Made by a program: the position numbers and the translations under genes | NCBI RefSeq assembly: GCF_030296015.1 | Contig: NZ_AP027368.1 | Coordinates: 4,450,839-4,514,838 of the forward strand | Direction of reading: 5' to 3' | DNA from: Ferrimonas sp. YFM | GTDB lineage: Bacteria; Pseudomonadota; Gammaproteobacteria; Enterobacterales; Shewanellaceae | DNA: 64,000 nt | Shown here: positions 25,458 to 34,292 of the stretch, one piece after another | Numbering within the stretch: the first letter of the stretch is position 1 | Layout: the number at the start of each line of letters is the position of its first letter | The notes under the pieces: generated by a model | What the model saw: only the letters and a program-made list of their open reading frames with translations | Databases searched by the model: none | Told to the model about the DNA's origin: nothing

Positions 25458-26147
25458 ATGAGACTGGACAAATACCTCTGCAGCGCCACCGAGCTGACCC
25501 GCTCCCTGGCCAAGAAGCTGCTGCACCGCGGAGAGGTCACCTGCGATGGTGAAGTGATCAAAGACCCGGGTTTTAAGGTGGCGGATCACCACGTCATCTG
25601 CATCGATGGTGAACCGGTGACTCCCATGGGCGAGCGCTATCTGATGCTGTACAAACCGGACAACTGCGTCAGCTCCCATGTGGACGACGGCTACCCCTCG
25701 GTACTGATCTACATCGACCAGCCCCGCCGGGAGGAGCTGAAGATCGTTGGCCGGCTGGACGCAGACACCACAGGCTTGCTGCTGCTGACCACAGACGGCA
25801 AGTGGTCACACCGTATCACCTCTCCCAACAGCCGCTGCCCCAAACGCTACCGGGTCACCCTGGCGGATCCCATAGAGCCACAACAGCTCGAAGCCCTGAA
25901 CAATGGGGTGCTGCTCCATGGCGAATCTGAACCAGTGGCCGGACAGGCTGAACAGATCGACAGCCACAACCTGTGGTTGACCATAGGGGAGGGGAAGTAC
26001 CACCAGGTGAAGCGGATGTGTGCCGCCGTGGGCAACAAGGTGGTGGGCCTGCACCGTCACGCCATTGGCAGTCTCACTCTGGACTCCGAAATGGCCCCGG
26101 GTGAGTGGCGAGCCCTCACTCCGGAGGAGATCGCCCAGTTCCGGTAA
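25458..26147 (+). CDS. rsuA: 16S rRNA pseudouridine(516) synthase
   Basis: 229-aa RsuA-type pseudouridine synthase. The N-terminal S4 RNA-binding domain is MRLDKYLCSATELTRSLAKK followed by KLLHRGEV (residues 1-29). The catalytic aspartate is in GRLDADTTGLLLLT (near residue 104), and KYHQVKRMCAAVGNKV is the conserved C-terminal motif. It isomerises U516 of 16S rRNA. The ATG at 25458 gives the canonical N-terminus, in place of a longer reading beginning at 25386. Confidence 0.92.
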   Translation: MRLDKYLCSATELTRSLAKKLLHRGEVTCDGEVIKDPGFKVADHHVICIDGEPVTPMGERYLMLYKPDNCVSSHVDDGYPSVLIYIDQPRREELKIVGRLDADTTGLLLLTTDGKWSHRITSPNSRCPKRYRVTLADPIEPQQLEALNNGVLLHGESEPVAGQAEQIDSHNLWLTIGEGKYHQVKRMCAAVGNKVVGLHRHAIGSLTLDSEMAPGEWRALTPEEIAQFR

Positions 26148-26162
26148 CGGCAGTCGCAAGGA

Positions 26163-26195
26163 CAAAAAAAGGCGCCCAGTGGGCGCCTCTGTTTT
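26163..26195. terminator. Bidirectional terminator between rsuA and the glycerate kinase gene
   Basis: Stem GGCGCCC / GGGCGCC flanked by seven A residues on one side and TCTGTTTT on the other, so it can stop transcription of both converging genes. It overlaps the glycerate kinase stop codon region. Confidence 0.9.
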
Positions 26196-27327
26196 ATCTG
26201 GCCATCTGCCACACCGCCGCCAAGTTACGGGCAGTCAGGGTCAGGTTCTCCGCTCCCCTGGCCAGGGCATGGTCCAGATTGGTCACGCCCGGCACCACAC
26301 TGAACAGGGCGCCAATGCCCTCTTGATGGACCAACTCCGCTCCCGGTCCCAGTGAGCCTGCCAGGGCGACCACAGGCACGCCGGCGCGCTTGGCCAGCCG
26401 CGCCACCCCAACTGGGGTCTTGCCGTGGACCGACTGACCGTCGATGCAACCCTCTCCAGTGATCACCAGGTCGGCCCCTTGCAGCGCCTGCGCCAGCCCC
26501 ACGGCGTCCATCACGATCTCAATGCCTGGCTTCAGCCGAGCCTTGAGCAGCCCCGCCAGGGCCGCACCCAGACCGCCGGCGGCCCCAGCACCCGGGATAT
26601 CGGCCACGGCTACCCCATGCTGCTGAGCAATCACCTGGGCATAGTGACCCAGGTTGGCATCCAGCTGCGCCACCATCGCCTCGGTGGCTCCCTTTTGCGG
26701 GCCAAACACCGCAGACGCCCCCTTGGGACCACACAGGGGGTTGTCCACATCACAGGCCACCTCCAGAGACACCTGGCTCAGACGAGGGTCCAGCCCGGAA
26801 AGGTCCAGGCTGGCCAGTCTCTCCAGGGCACCGCCTCCGACCGGCAGGGCCTCGCCGCTCGCATCCAGCAATTTGGCCCCCAGGGCCTGCATCATACCGG
26901 CACCGCCATCATTGGTGGCGCTGCCCCCGATGCCAATGATGATCTTCTTCACCCCACGATCCAGGGCGGCGAGAATCAGCTCACCCGTACCCAGGGTGGT
27001 GGTCAGCAAGGGGTTGCGCGCTTCCCGCGGCACCAGGTGCAACCCGGATGCCTGAGCCATCTCCACCACCGCGGTGGTGCCATCCCCCAGCAGGCCAAAG
27101 TCCGCCTGCACCCGGTTTCCCAGAGGCGCGGTGACTTCGAGAGAGACCCTGTCACCCTTGGTGGCATCCAGCAGGGCCTGCACCGTGCCCTCGCCGCCAT
27201 CGGCCATGGGCAGCTTCACCACCTCGGCCTCAGCATCCACCTGGTGCCAGCCCGCCTCAATGGCATTGGCCACCTCCATGGCAGAAAGGCTCTCTTTAAA
27301 GGAGTCGGGGGCAATCACTATCTTCAT
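26194..27327 (-). CDS. Glycerate 2-kinase (GarK/GlxK family)
   Basis: 377-aa glycerate kinase type 1 that phosphorylates D-glycerate to 2-phosphoglycerate with ATP. The N-terminal MKIVIAPDSFKESLSAMEVA and PMADGGEGT, and the central IGIGGSATNDGGAGMMQALG glycine-rich segment, are family signatures. The length matches GarK/GlxK (~380 aa). It is monocistronic here with no glyoxylate or glucarate genes beside it, so the physiological source of glycerate is open. Confidence 0.93.
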   Translation of the reverse strand: MKIVIAPDSFKESLSAMEVANAIEAGWHQVDAEAEVVKLPMADGGEGTVQALLDATKGDRVSLEVTAPLGNRVQADFGLLGDGTTAVVEMAQASGLHLVPREARNPLLTTTLGTGELILAALDRGVKKIIIGIGGSATNDGGAGMMQALGAKLLDASGEALPVGGGALERLASLDLSGLDPRLSQVSLEVACDVDNPLCGPKGASAVFGPQKGATEAMVAQLDANLGHYAQVIAQQHGVAVADIPGAGAAGGLGAALAGLLKARLKPGIEIVMDAVGLAQALQGADLVITGEGCIDGQSVHGKTPVGVARLAKRAGVPVVALAGSLGPGAELVHQEGIGALFSVVPGVTNLDHALARGAENLTLTARNLAAVWQMAR

Positions 27328-27462
27328 GGCAATCTACTCTGGCAGTGGCAAAGAGGTCAGCATAGACCGGAGCATGGGCTCCCGGCCAGTACCGCTTCAC
27401 CAGAGTGAGGCCCGGCATCAACTTCATGCATCAACGAATTGAAGGACGCTATAGCCGCAACG

Positions 27463-27488
27463 AAAAAAAGCCCTGTGAATCGACAGGA
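27463..27488 (-). terminator. Terminator downstream of the TetR gene
   Basis: Minus-strand stem CCTGT / ACAGG followed by GC and seven T residues, about 110 bp after the TetR stop. The rest of the 272-bp gap to the glycerate kinase start holds nothing else that I recognise. Confidence 0.65.
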
Positions 27489-27599
27489 TCATCGGCCGGG
27501 GCCAGCCAGTAAGTGATGACTCACCGACTCCAGGGGTTGCGGGTGACGCCCTCCCACCCCGCGGACAGGATTACCTGGAAGTGAAACTGAAGTGGGTGC

Positions 27600-28211
27600 T
27601 CACACCTGATAGTGACTGAGGAACATGGCGGCGGACTGCTCCGCCAGATGTTGCCGCTGCGACGGCTCCAGCGGTGGCATCGACTTCATCACCTGGGGCC
27701 AGAATCCACACCCCTTGATCAAGCCATGCAGCTGCTCCATGGCAAATCGCACATCCAGCGGCTTTAACCGGCCATCGGCCTCGGCCGCCGTCAACCAACG
27801 CTGCAATCCGGTCTCCACCTCGGCAAACTTCGCCATCTCCGCCTGCATCTGCTCCGGGTGAAACAGGAAGTGACTGAAGGCCACCCGCATCATGTCCAGG
27901 TTGATGGGATCGCTGAGCATCGCCAGCTCCTCCTCCAGCAACGCCCGCAACTGAGGGGCCAGAGGCTGGTCCGCCCGATAGATGACACTTCCCTGGGTCA
28001 GGGCCTGCTGCCATACCTCCCTGAGCAGATGCATCACCAGCGCCTCCTTACTGGGAAAGTGGTTGTAAACGGTACGCTTGGAGACCTGAGCCAGGGCGGC
28101 CACCCTGTCCATACTGGTGCTCTGAACCCCATGCTCGGTAAAGGCTTGGCGGGCGGCATCGATGATCGCCTCTCTCTTGATTTCGCTTCGGGTTCTCTTT
28201 ACTTCACTCAT
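27600..28211 (-). CDS. TetR-family transcriptional repressor
   Basis: 203-aa TetR/AcrR regulator. The HTH is VAALAQVSKRTVYNHFPSKE with ALVMHL directly after (residues ~37-62); the rest is a helical ligand domain. It is divergent from the metallo-hydrolase/SDR pair, and the shared 111-bp region carries a GTTTACTTT inverted repeat. It probably represses itself and those two genes; the ligand is not predictable. Confidence 0.92.
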   Translation of the reverse strand: MSEVKRTRSEIKREAIIDAARQAFTEHGVQSTSMDRVAALAQVSKRTVYNHFPSKEALVMHLLREVWQQALTQGSVIYRADQPLAPQLRALLEEELAMLSDPINLDMMRVAFSHFLFHPEQMQAEMAKFAEVETGLQRWLTAAEADGRLKPLDVRFAMEQLHGLIKGCGFWPQVMKSMPPLEPSQRQHLAEQSAAMFLSHYQV

Positions 28212-28261
28212 GACCTATTCCCGCCTTTGGCTGGATGACACACAGAATTTTACACTTGTCG

Positions 28262-28310
28262 GTTTACTTTTAAAGAGCAGAAAGTAAACTACACCGCATA
28301 GTTTACTTAT
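28262..28310. promoter_or_regulatory. Candidate TetR operator, GTTTACTTT repeats
   Basis: GTTTACTTT (28262-28270) and its exact complement AAAGTAAAC (28281-28289) form an inverted repeat with a 10-bp spacer, followed by a further AGTTTACTTA (28300-28309) near the start of the divergent lipoprotein gene. The arrangement in a divergent TetR promoter region fits an operator with one extra half-site. Confidence 0.65.
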
Positions 28311-28322
28311 TTTGGTGACCCA

Positions 28323-29390
28323 ATGAAGACAGTGATCACCCTGTTGATAGGAGCTCTAGTGATGACCAGTTGTGCCCTGAGCCGTGACGCCGAGCGTCAG
28401 CCGAAGTTCACCAACACCGACGTCGACATTCGCAACAGCGCGGGCCAGATCTGGGAGATCACCAAGGCCTATTTCCGAGACAAGCGCGAAGCCGCCACCC
28501 CCAAGCAACCAATCCCCCTGCGTCCCATTCCTCTTGAGGAGTTGCAGCAGAGCGGTCCTCGGGTCTATCGCCTGGGTCACTCCACCGTATTGATGCAACT
28601 GGACGGCCACTGGCTGCTGACCGATCCGGTGTTCAGTGAACGGGCCTCGCCGGTTCAGTGGGCCGGCCCCAAGCGGTTTCACCCCAGCCCACTGGCGCTG
28701 GAAGACCTGCCCAGGATCAAAGCGGTGGTGATCAGCCACGATCACTATGACCATCTGGATAAGGCCTCCATCCAGGCCCTGGACAGCAAGGTGGAATGGT
28801 TTGTCACTCCTCTGCGCGTCGGTAATCACTTGCGTGACTGGGGGATCAGCGACGACAAGATCATCGAGCTGGAGTGGTGGCAGGAGGTCAATCTGGATGG
28901 TCTGAGCCTGACCGCAACCCCTACCCAGCACTTCTCCGGCCGAGGGCTGCTGGACCGGGACCGCACCCTGTGGGCCAGTTGGGTATTGGCCGGCGTGGAA
29001 GCGCGGATCTACTTCAGCGGAGACTCCGGCTATTTCAGTGGATTCAAGGAGATCGGTGACCGCCTGGGTCCCTTCGACCTGACCCTGATGGAGACAGGTG
29101 CCTACAACGATCTCTGGAGCGAGGTGCACATGTTGCCGGAGGAGAGCCTGCAGGCCCACCTTGATCTGCGCGGCAAGGCGATGCTGCCGATCCACAACGG
29201 TACCTTCGACCTGGCGCTGCACGAATGGTACGAGCCCCTGGAACGGATTCATCAGCTGGCCCGCCAGCACCAGGTCAACCTGGTGACCCCAGTCTTCGGC
29301 GAGGCCGTAGCCCTGAAACAGAGCTTCACCAGCCAAACCTGGTGGCCCTCGCCCCAGACCCAGGCCGTACTGGCCCAGGCAACCGAGTAG
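28323..29390 (+). CDS. Lipoprotein metallo-beta-lactamase-fold hydrolase (UlaG/NAPE-PLD-like)
   Basis: 355-aa MBL-fold hydrolase with a lipoprotein signal (MTSC lipobox, cysteine at residue 17), so it is anchored in the inner or outer membrane facing the periplasm. Metal motif HDHYDHLD lies near residue 140, with a later HFSGRG, then FSGDSGYF and PIHNGTFDL supplying the remaining ligands. The family includes N-acyl-phosphatidylethanolamine phospholipase D-like enzymes and RomA, which act on lipids or lactone-type substrates. The next gene, an SDR, starts 11 bp downstream, so the pair is probably co-transcribed under the divergent TetR. Confidence 0.88.
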   Translation: MKTVITLLIGALVMTSCALSRDAERQPKFTNTDVDIRNSAGQIWEITKAYFRDKREAATPKQPIPLRPIPLEELQQSGPRVYRLGHSTVLMQLDGHWLLTDPVFSERASPVQWAGPKRFHPSPLALEDLPRIKAVVISHDHYDHLDKASIQALDSKVEWFVTPLRVGNHLRDWGISDDKIIELEWWQEVNLDGLSLTATPTQHFSGRGLLDRDRTLWASWVLAGVEARIYFSGDSGYFSGFKEIGDRLGPFDLTLMETGAYNDLWSEVHMLPEESLQAHLDLRGKAMLPIHNGTFDLALHEWYEPLERIHQLARQHQVNLVTPVFGEAVALKQSFTSQTWWPSPQTQAVLAQATE

Positions 29391-29401
29391 GACAGAGCAC
29401 C

Positions 29402-30289
29402 ATGACGACCACTTCGCTGCCTGATCTGCAGGGCAAAATTGCCGTTGTGACCGGCGGCAACATCGGCCTGGGATTTGAGTCCAGTCTGCAACTGGCCCGG
29501 GCCGGCGCCCTGGTGGTGATCGCCTGCCGGGACAACGATAAGGGCGAGCGTGCCAGGACTCGAATCCTGCATCATCTGCCCCGGGCCCAGGTGGAAGTGC
29601 TGCCCCTGGATCTGACCTGCGCCGAGACCATCGACCGCTTCAGTCAAGCCTTTGCGGCCCGGCACCCAAGGCTGGACCTGCTGCTCAACAACGCCGGTGT
29701 GGTCAACCTGGAAAGTCTGCGTCACACCCACACCGGCCGCGAGATGCACATGGCCACCAACCATCTGGGTCACTTCGCCCTGACCGGCAGGCTGATGCCT
29801 CAGTTGCTGGCCGCACCCCAGGCGCGAGTGGTCACCGTCAGCAGCGGCGGCTACAAATGGGGGGTGATCGATTTTGACGACCTGGACTGGCACACCCGCC
29901 CCTATCACAGGGTCAAATCCTATGGCGACAGCAAGCTGGCCAACCTGCTGTTCATGGACGAGTTACAGCGACGGTTTGAGGCGCTGGGCAGCACAGCCCT
30001 CTCCCTGGCGGCCCACCCTGGGCTGACCGCCACCGAGCGCCAGCAATCCATCGGCATTGGCGGCCGTCTGAGTCGCTGCCTGGCCACCCCGGTGAGCAAG
30101 GGCGTGCGGCCACAGCTGGTGGCGGCCACCGCGCCTGAAGCCCGTGGCGGTGATTTCTGGGGACCGGCCTTCGGGCTCTGGGGGGCCCCAAAGCGACACA
30201 GTCTCAAGGCTGAGATTCTGGACAGAGAGATCAGCCAGCGACTGTGGTCCCTCTCTGAGCAGTTGACCGGCGTCCATTACCCTGAATAA
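29402..30289 (+). CDS. Short-chain dehydrogenase/reductase (retinol-dehydrogenase-like)
   Basis: 295-aa SDR. The cofactor motif TGGNIGLG begins near residue 19, NNAG lies near 97, and the catalytic Ser/Tyr/Lys are in VTVSSGGYKWG and SYGDSK (YxxSK). The pattern resembles the retinol-dehydrogenase/WWOX-like SDR branch, which oxidises or reduces hydrophobic alcohols and aldehydes with NADP(H). The ATG at 29402 is used; a longer reading would overlap the MBL gene. Confidence 0.9.
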   Translation: MTTTSLPDLQGKIAVVTGGNIGLGFESSLQLARAGALVVIACRDNDKGERARTRILHHLPRAQVEVLPLDLTCAETIDRFSQAFAARHPRLDLLLNNAGVVNLESLRHTHTGREMHMATNHLGHFALTGRLMPQLLAAPQARVVTVSSGGYKWGVIDFDDLDWHTRPYHRVKSYGDSKLANLLFMDELQRRFEALGSTALSLAAHPGLTATERQQSIGIGGRLSRCLATPVSKGVRPQLVAATAPEARGGDFWGPAFGLWGAPKRHSLKAEILDREISQRLWSLSEQLTGVHYPE

Positions 30290-30295
30290 CCCAAT

Positions 30296-30323
30296 AAAAA
30301 AGCCGCTGACCTGAGTCAGCGGC
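30296..30323. terminator. Terminator between the SDR and 2OG-oxygenase genes
   Basis: Perfect 9-bp stem GCCGCTGAC / GTCAGCGGC with a 4-base loop. Six A residues precede it, giving a T-run on the minus strand for the oxygenase gene; the plus-strand tail is a weaker TTAAA. Confidence 0.85.
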
Positions 30324-30347
30324 TTAAACCATCATCATGAATTTTGG

Positions 30348-31202
30348 CTAGATGACGCCAAGTTCACGCAATCGTTCCATCAGGTAGCTGTGAGCCGTAT
30401 GACGCTCCGACAACACCACCTCAGACCTGGGGTGAATGAAGAGCGGCAATGACACCCGAGACCGGTTGAAGTCCATCCCTTCAGGGTTGATCACCCTGTG
30501 GGTGGTGGAGGGGAAGTACCCCTTGGACGCTTCCTGCAACATGTCACCTATGTTGATGATCAGGTTACCGAAGTCACAGGGCACATCCAGCCACTGGCCA
30601 TCTTTTCCCTGCACCTGAAGCCCGGGCTCATTGGCCGCGGGCAAGATGGTGATCAGGTTGATGTCCTCGTGGGCGGCGGCACGAATGGCGCCGGGCTCCT
30701 CCTCGCCGGTCATGGGCGGATAGTGCAACACTCGCAGAAGGGACTGCTCACTGCCCTTGATCATATTGGGCAGGGGTTCGCGGTAGTGCTCGGCCACGTC
30801 GGCAGGTGTATGCCGCTCAATCCACTCCAATAGGGTGGTGGCAAACGCCAGCGTGGTGTCGTAGTACTCCTGCAGTTCCTCCTTCAACTGGGTGGGACAT
30901 TGACCCCAAGGGTAGTAGTGGTAGTACTCCTTGATGTCCCGCTTATCTGACCCCTTGGCGCTCTCCGCTACCTCCGCAGCGAAAAAGCCATCCTGGGCTT
31001 CCGGATTGAAAGCAAACTTGTGCTTCTCCTCGGTACCAAAAAAGGTCAGCCAGTTGTCGTAGATGCCTTGAACCCTCTGCTGTGACAGCGGATGGTTCTT
31101 CAGCACTCCAAACCCGGTATCCCGCAAAGACTTCACAAAACGCTCGGCGGCGTCCTCGCTGTGAAAGTCCACGGCTTCCAGGCGCGTTACCTGTGTATCC
31201 AT
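30348..31202 (-). CDS. 2-Oxoglutarate/Fe(II)-dependent oxygenase (IPNS-like)
   Basis: 284-aa non-heme iron oxygenase of the isopenicillin-N-synthase-like superfamily. The N-terminal DIOX_N domain is followed by the double-stranded beta helix, with HxD in AAAHEDINLITILPA (near residue 180) and the distal His in STTHRVINPEG. The Arg of RSRVSLPLFIHP is in the 2OG-binding position. The start at 31202 is chosen for the AAAGGGG upstream. No biosynthetic partners are adjacent; it is transcribed alone. Confidence 0.88.
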   Translation of the reverse strand: MDTQVTRLEAVDFHSEDAAERFVKSLRDTGFGVLKNHPLSQQRVQGIYDNWLTFFGTEEKHKFAFNPEAQDGFFAAEVAESAKGSDKRDIKEYYHYYPWGQCPTQLKEELQEYYDTTLAFATTLLEWIERHTPADVAEHYREPLPNMIKGSEQSLLRVLHYPPMTGEEEPGAIRAAAHEDINLITILPAANEPGLQVQGKDGQWLDVPCDFGNLIINIGDMLQEASKGYFPSTTHRVINPEGMDFNRSRVSLPLFIHPRSEVVLSERHTAHSYLMERLRELGVI

Positions 31203-31409
31203 ATTGACCCCTTTGCCCTGCTTGGCAGGTGCGTTTTTATCATCTTCCGTTGATGCGCTTTGGCGCGGCGCCATTGTAGCCTCGGGCAAAAGCGTGATCC
31301 AGCGCAAAATGTTTCAGAAAAGGTGAGCGACACACGGAGAGAGAGGTAACCCTTTGGTTAATAGGGATATTTGTGGCCTGCAATAAAAACACAGGCCAAA
31401 CAGGAGGGA

Positions 31410-32180
31410 TCAGAGCTTAGGGAGCTGGCGCACATCGTTATAGCCATGAAACTTCAGGCAACGCTCACAGTTTTTATTCGGCTTGTAATGTTTGTCAAAA
31501 AATAGCTCAATTTTATTGGCTAGATTCTCAAACTTGGTTTCAGTTGCCACCTCATTCCACTTATATCGATTCATCATCTCCGCCAAATGTCGATAATAAG
31601 TTGGGTTCTTGTCGGTTAAATATTTGCTTTCCATGAGTTGACTTTCATAAGAGGAAAGACTGCCCGCCATAAAGAAATAGATCGCCTGAGTTAATTCCAT
31701 CACCTGAGCCTCTGTAGCCTGCAGGGCACCGCTTTGCTGAGCCTGCTCTATGTGCAGATGCACCCGGCTCCAGAACAGGTTACAACGCTCCTTCAGCAGA
31801 GCGATCTTTTCGTCACTGGCCATCTGCCAGAACATGGAGTTGATGGACACCACCCGCAGAATATTGAAGGTCTGGCTGCGAGACACCGAGATCAAGGAGA
31901 ACACCGCCGGCACCGCCGCCCGCTCGAGCTCAGTCAGTTCAGGATGTTGGTCGAGAAACAGCGGCATGTAGTTGGAGGTGCAGTTGCGCAGGAACAGGCA
32001 CACCAGCACGTCCTCCTTGGATTGGAAGAACTTGTACAGGGTGTGGTTGGAACAGGAGGCTTCTTTGGCCATCTGAGCAAAGCGGAAGGAGACCACACCA
32101 TTTTCATCCACCAGGCTCTCCGCCACATTCAGCAACTCATTACAGCGCATGATATCCAGATTGGTTTTGGGGCAGTGCAT
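31410..32180 (-). CDS. TetR-like regulator of the flavoprotein cluster
   Basis: 256-aa TetR-type protein. The HTH reads FAQMAKEASCSNHTLYKFFQ and the ligand domain is long. The C-terminus has two cysteines in NKNCERCLKFHG, a CxxC-like pair that could bind metal or sense redox. It is divergent from the flavoprotein gene (32410), so it is the likely regulator of that operon. A TetR gene beside a flavocytochrome/tetraheme pair is also remembered from Shewanella oneidensis. The ATG at 32180 has GAGGTGACC before it. Confidence 0.85.
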   Translation of the reverse strand: MHCPKTNLDIMRCNELLNVAESLVDENGVVSFRFAQMAKEASCSNHTLYKFFQSKEDVLVCLFLRNCTSNYMPLFLDQHPELTELERAAVPAVFSLISVSRSQTFNILRVVSINSMFWQMASDEKIALLKERCNLFWSRVHLHIEQAQQSGALQATEAQVMELTQAIYFFMAGSLSSYESQLMESKYLTDKNPTYYRHLAEMMNRYKWNEVATETKFENLANKIELFFDKHYKPNKNCERCLKFHGYNDVRQLPKL

Positions 32181-32338
32181 GGTCACCTCGGCACTAAATT
32201 ATTTTTTGGCGGCATTACTGTGTCATAAGGGATGACTGATTTTCGCTACCCAGCCCACAATTTTTATTTCAAAAAACCCACCAGAAACTTTTTCTGAGAC
32301 GCCCTCACGAAAACTTTTTTCACTGAATTATCACTGTG

Positions 32339-32402
32339 ATCTCGCGCTTATTTTCCCTGCTCACTCCGGCGCTACAGTAATTTCACATTCACTGCGCGAG
32401 AT
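32339..32402. promoter_or_regulatory. Inverted repeat upstream of the flavoprotein gene
   Basis: ATCTCGCGC (32339-32347) and its exact complement GCGCGAGAT (32394-32402) flank 46 bp; the second arm ends 7 bp before the ATG. The wide spacing suggests two operator half-sites for a dimer pair or a looped repressor rather than a hairpin. It may bind the divergent TetR-like protein. The rest of the 229-bp gap is AT-rich promoter DNA. Confidence 0.5.
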
Positions 32403-32409
32403 AAACACT

Positions 32410-33915
32410 ATGCATAACAGACGTTCGTTTATGAAACTCGGCGCCGGCATGGCCGCCGGCGCCATGATGCCCATGGTGGCATCCGCCAAGTGTGGCGATG
32501 AGCCCACCCAATGGGACTCCGAGCACGAAGTCATCATCATCGGTTCCGGCTTTGCCGGCCTGGCCGCCGCCGTTGAGGCGATGCGCAAGGGTGCCAAAGA
32601 TGTGGTGGTCTTCGAAAAAATGGGGGTCTACGGCGGCAACAGCACCCTAAACGCCGGCCAAGCCTGCTTCGCCGGCACCGAGCTGCAGAAAAAACTGGGC
32701 ATCAAGGACAGCGCCGAGCTGATGGTAAAAGACCAGCTGAAGTCTGGCCGTGGCATCGCCAGCGAAACCCTGCTGCGCCACAGCGCCGAGCTGGGTCCCT
32801 ACATCTACCAGATGACCAAGGATTGCGGCTGCGTCTACCGTGACCACATCATCACCACCGGCGGCACCAGCGCCACTCGCAGCCACCAGGTTGTGGAGCG
32901 CTCCGGTTCCGGTTTCATCCGTCCCATGCTGGACACCGCTCGCAAGATGGGCGTGAAGACGCACATCCGCCACAAGTTCGAGCACCTGATCCGTGATGCC
33001 AAAGGTCGCGTTATCGGCATCAAGGTGCGTAAGGGTTACCACTTCGGTCACGAAGACAGCGGTGAGGTGATCAGCGTTAAGGCCAACCGAGGTGTGATCA
33101 TTGCTACCGGTGGCTTTGGCTACAACATCAACTTCCGCATGGCGCAGGATCCGACCCTGACCTCCGAAGTGGGCTGCACCAACGCCAAAGGCGCCACCGG
33201 CGACGGCCTGATCGAGATGCTGGCTGCGGGCGCGACCCCAGTGCACCTGGCCCACATCCAGTCCGGCCCCTGGGCCTCTCCAGACGAGGGTGGCTTCGGA
33301 TACGGTGCAGGCTTCTCCCTGTACAACTTCCCTCACTCCATCGCCATTGACCGCAACACCGGCCAGCGTTTCATGAACGAAATCGCCGACCGTAAGACCC
33401 GTGCCGACCTGGAACTGCAGCGTCGCGACCAGGATGGCAACCCCAACCCTGCCCTGCTGATCGCCCCCAAGCACGAGGCCAAGAAAGACCCCTCCATGCA
33501 CAACGTCCTCAAGTACAACGTCGCCTGGGAATTTGACTCTGTGGAAGCCATTGCCAAGCACTTCAATGTACCCCTGGCACCACTGAAGCAGCAGATTGCC
33601 GACTGGAACGGCTTCGTAGAAAACGGCGAAGACACCCAGTTTGGTAAACGCATGGACGCCGGTCGCGGCATCAAGCTGACCGCTCCCTTCATCGTTCAGC
33701 GCCTGTGGCCCAAGGTGCACTACTGCCAGGGTGGCATCCAGATCAACACCAAGGCCGAAGTACTGGCCGCCAAGACCGGCAAGCCGATCCCGGGCCTGTA
33801 CGCCGCTGGTGAGGTCACCGGTGGTATCCACGGAGTGAGCCGACTCGGTGGCTGCTCTACCCCTGAATGTATGGCGTTCGGCGTGACCGCTGCCCGCTCA
33901 ATCATGGAGGCCTAA
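32410..33915 (+). CDS. Tat-exported fumarate-reductase-like flavoprotein (flavocytochrome c flavin subunit)
   Basis: 501-aa FAD-dependent reductase. The Tat signal is RRSFMK (residues 4-9), cleaved near ASA-K27. The FAD motif GSGFAG occupies residues 45-50, with an FAD_binding_2 body. By comparison with Shewanella FccA, the catalytic Arg acid maps to R328 (NEIADRKTRAD), and substrate-binding His and Arg map to H474 and R478 (GGIHGVSRLGG). The dicarboxylate-binding His and Thr-Glu of FccA are replaced by an IQSGPWASPDE region (283-293), and the usual GGN after the last Arg is GGC. It has no heme or FMN domain; hemes come from the tetraheme protein encoded 5 bp downstream. Probable role: reduction of an unsaturated organic acid in the periplasm, substrate unknown. 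Confidence 0.88.
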   Translation: MHNRRSFMKLGAGMAAGAMMPMVASAKCGDEPTQWDSEHEVIIIGSGFAGLAAAVEAMRKGAKDVVVFEKMGVYGGNSTLNAGQACFAGTELQKKLGIKDSAELMVKDQLKSGRGIASETLLRHSAELGPYIYQMTKDCGCVYRDHIITTGGTSATRSHQVVERSGSGFIRPMLDTARKMGVKTHIRHKFEHLIRDAKGRVIGIKVRKGYHFGHEDSGEVISVKANRGVIIATGGFGYNINFRMAQDPTLTSEVGCTNAKGATGDGLIEMLAAGATPVHLAHIQSGPWASPDEGGFGYGAGFSLYNFPHSIAIDRNTGQRFMNEIADRKTRADLELQRRDQDGNPNPALLIAPKHEAKKDPSMHNVLKYNVAWEFDSVEAIAKHFNVPLAPLKQQIADWNGFVENGEDTQFGKRMDAGRGIKLTAPFIVQRLWPKVHYCQGGIQINTKAEVLAAKTGKPIPGLYAAGEVTGGIHGVSRLGGCSTPECMAFGVTAARSIMEA

Positions 33916-33920
33916 TCGCC

Positions 33921-34271
33921 ATGAAATCCACTGTAACTCTGTTTGCCGCCACCCTGGCCCTGACCCTGAGCTTTGGCGCCGCCGCCCAGAACAAGCGCGA
34001 CTACCACATGGACGTCTACGACGCCGGTTGTAAGACCTGCCACGACCAGGGCATGAAGCGCTTCCCATCCGATGAGGCCTGTTTGCAGTGCCACAGCATG
34101 GATGAGGTGGCCAAACAGACCGAACGCCACGGTGAGGTAGCCCGTCAAAACCCTCACGACAGCATGCACTACGGCAAGGAAGCCCCTTGTCAGGAGTGTC
34201 ATGGCGAGCACACCGCCAAGAAAGCGCTGTGCCAGGAATGCCACAACTTCGACTATCCGAAGTTCAAATAA
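33921..34271 (+). CDS. Periplasmic tetraheme cytochrome c
   Basis: 116-aa small cytochrome with a Sec signal peptide (cleaved near residue 22, GAAAQ). It has four CXXCH heme sites at residues 37-41, 54-58, 90-94 and 104-108. The spacing resembles the N-terminal heme domain of Shewanella flavocytochrome c (FccA), here encoded as a separate subunit. It would carry electrons from CymA-like or other periplasmic donors to the flavoprotein. It starts 5 bp after the flavoprotein stop and 21 bp before the cupin gene. Confidence 0.95.
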   Translation: MKSTVTLFAATLALTLSFGAAAQNKRDYHMDVYDAGCKTCHDQGMKRFPSDEACLQCHSMDEVAKQTERHGEVARQNPHDSMHYGKEAPCQECHGEHTAKKALCQECHNFDYPKFK

Positions 34272-34292
34272 CAACAACCTTCCGAGGAAACG

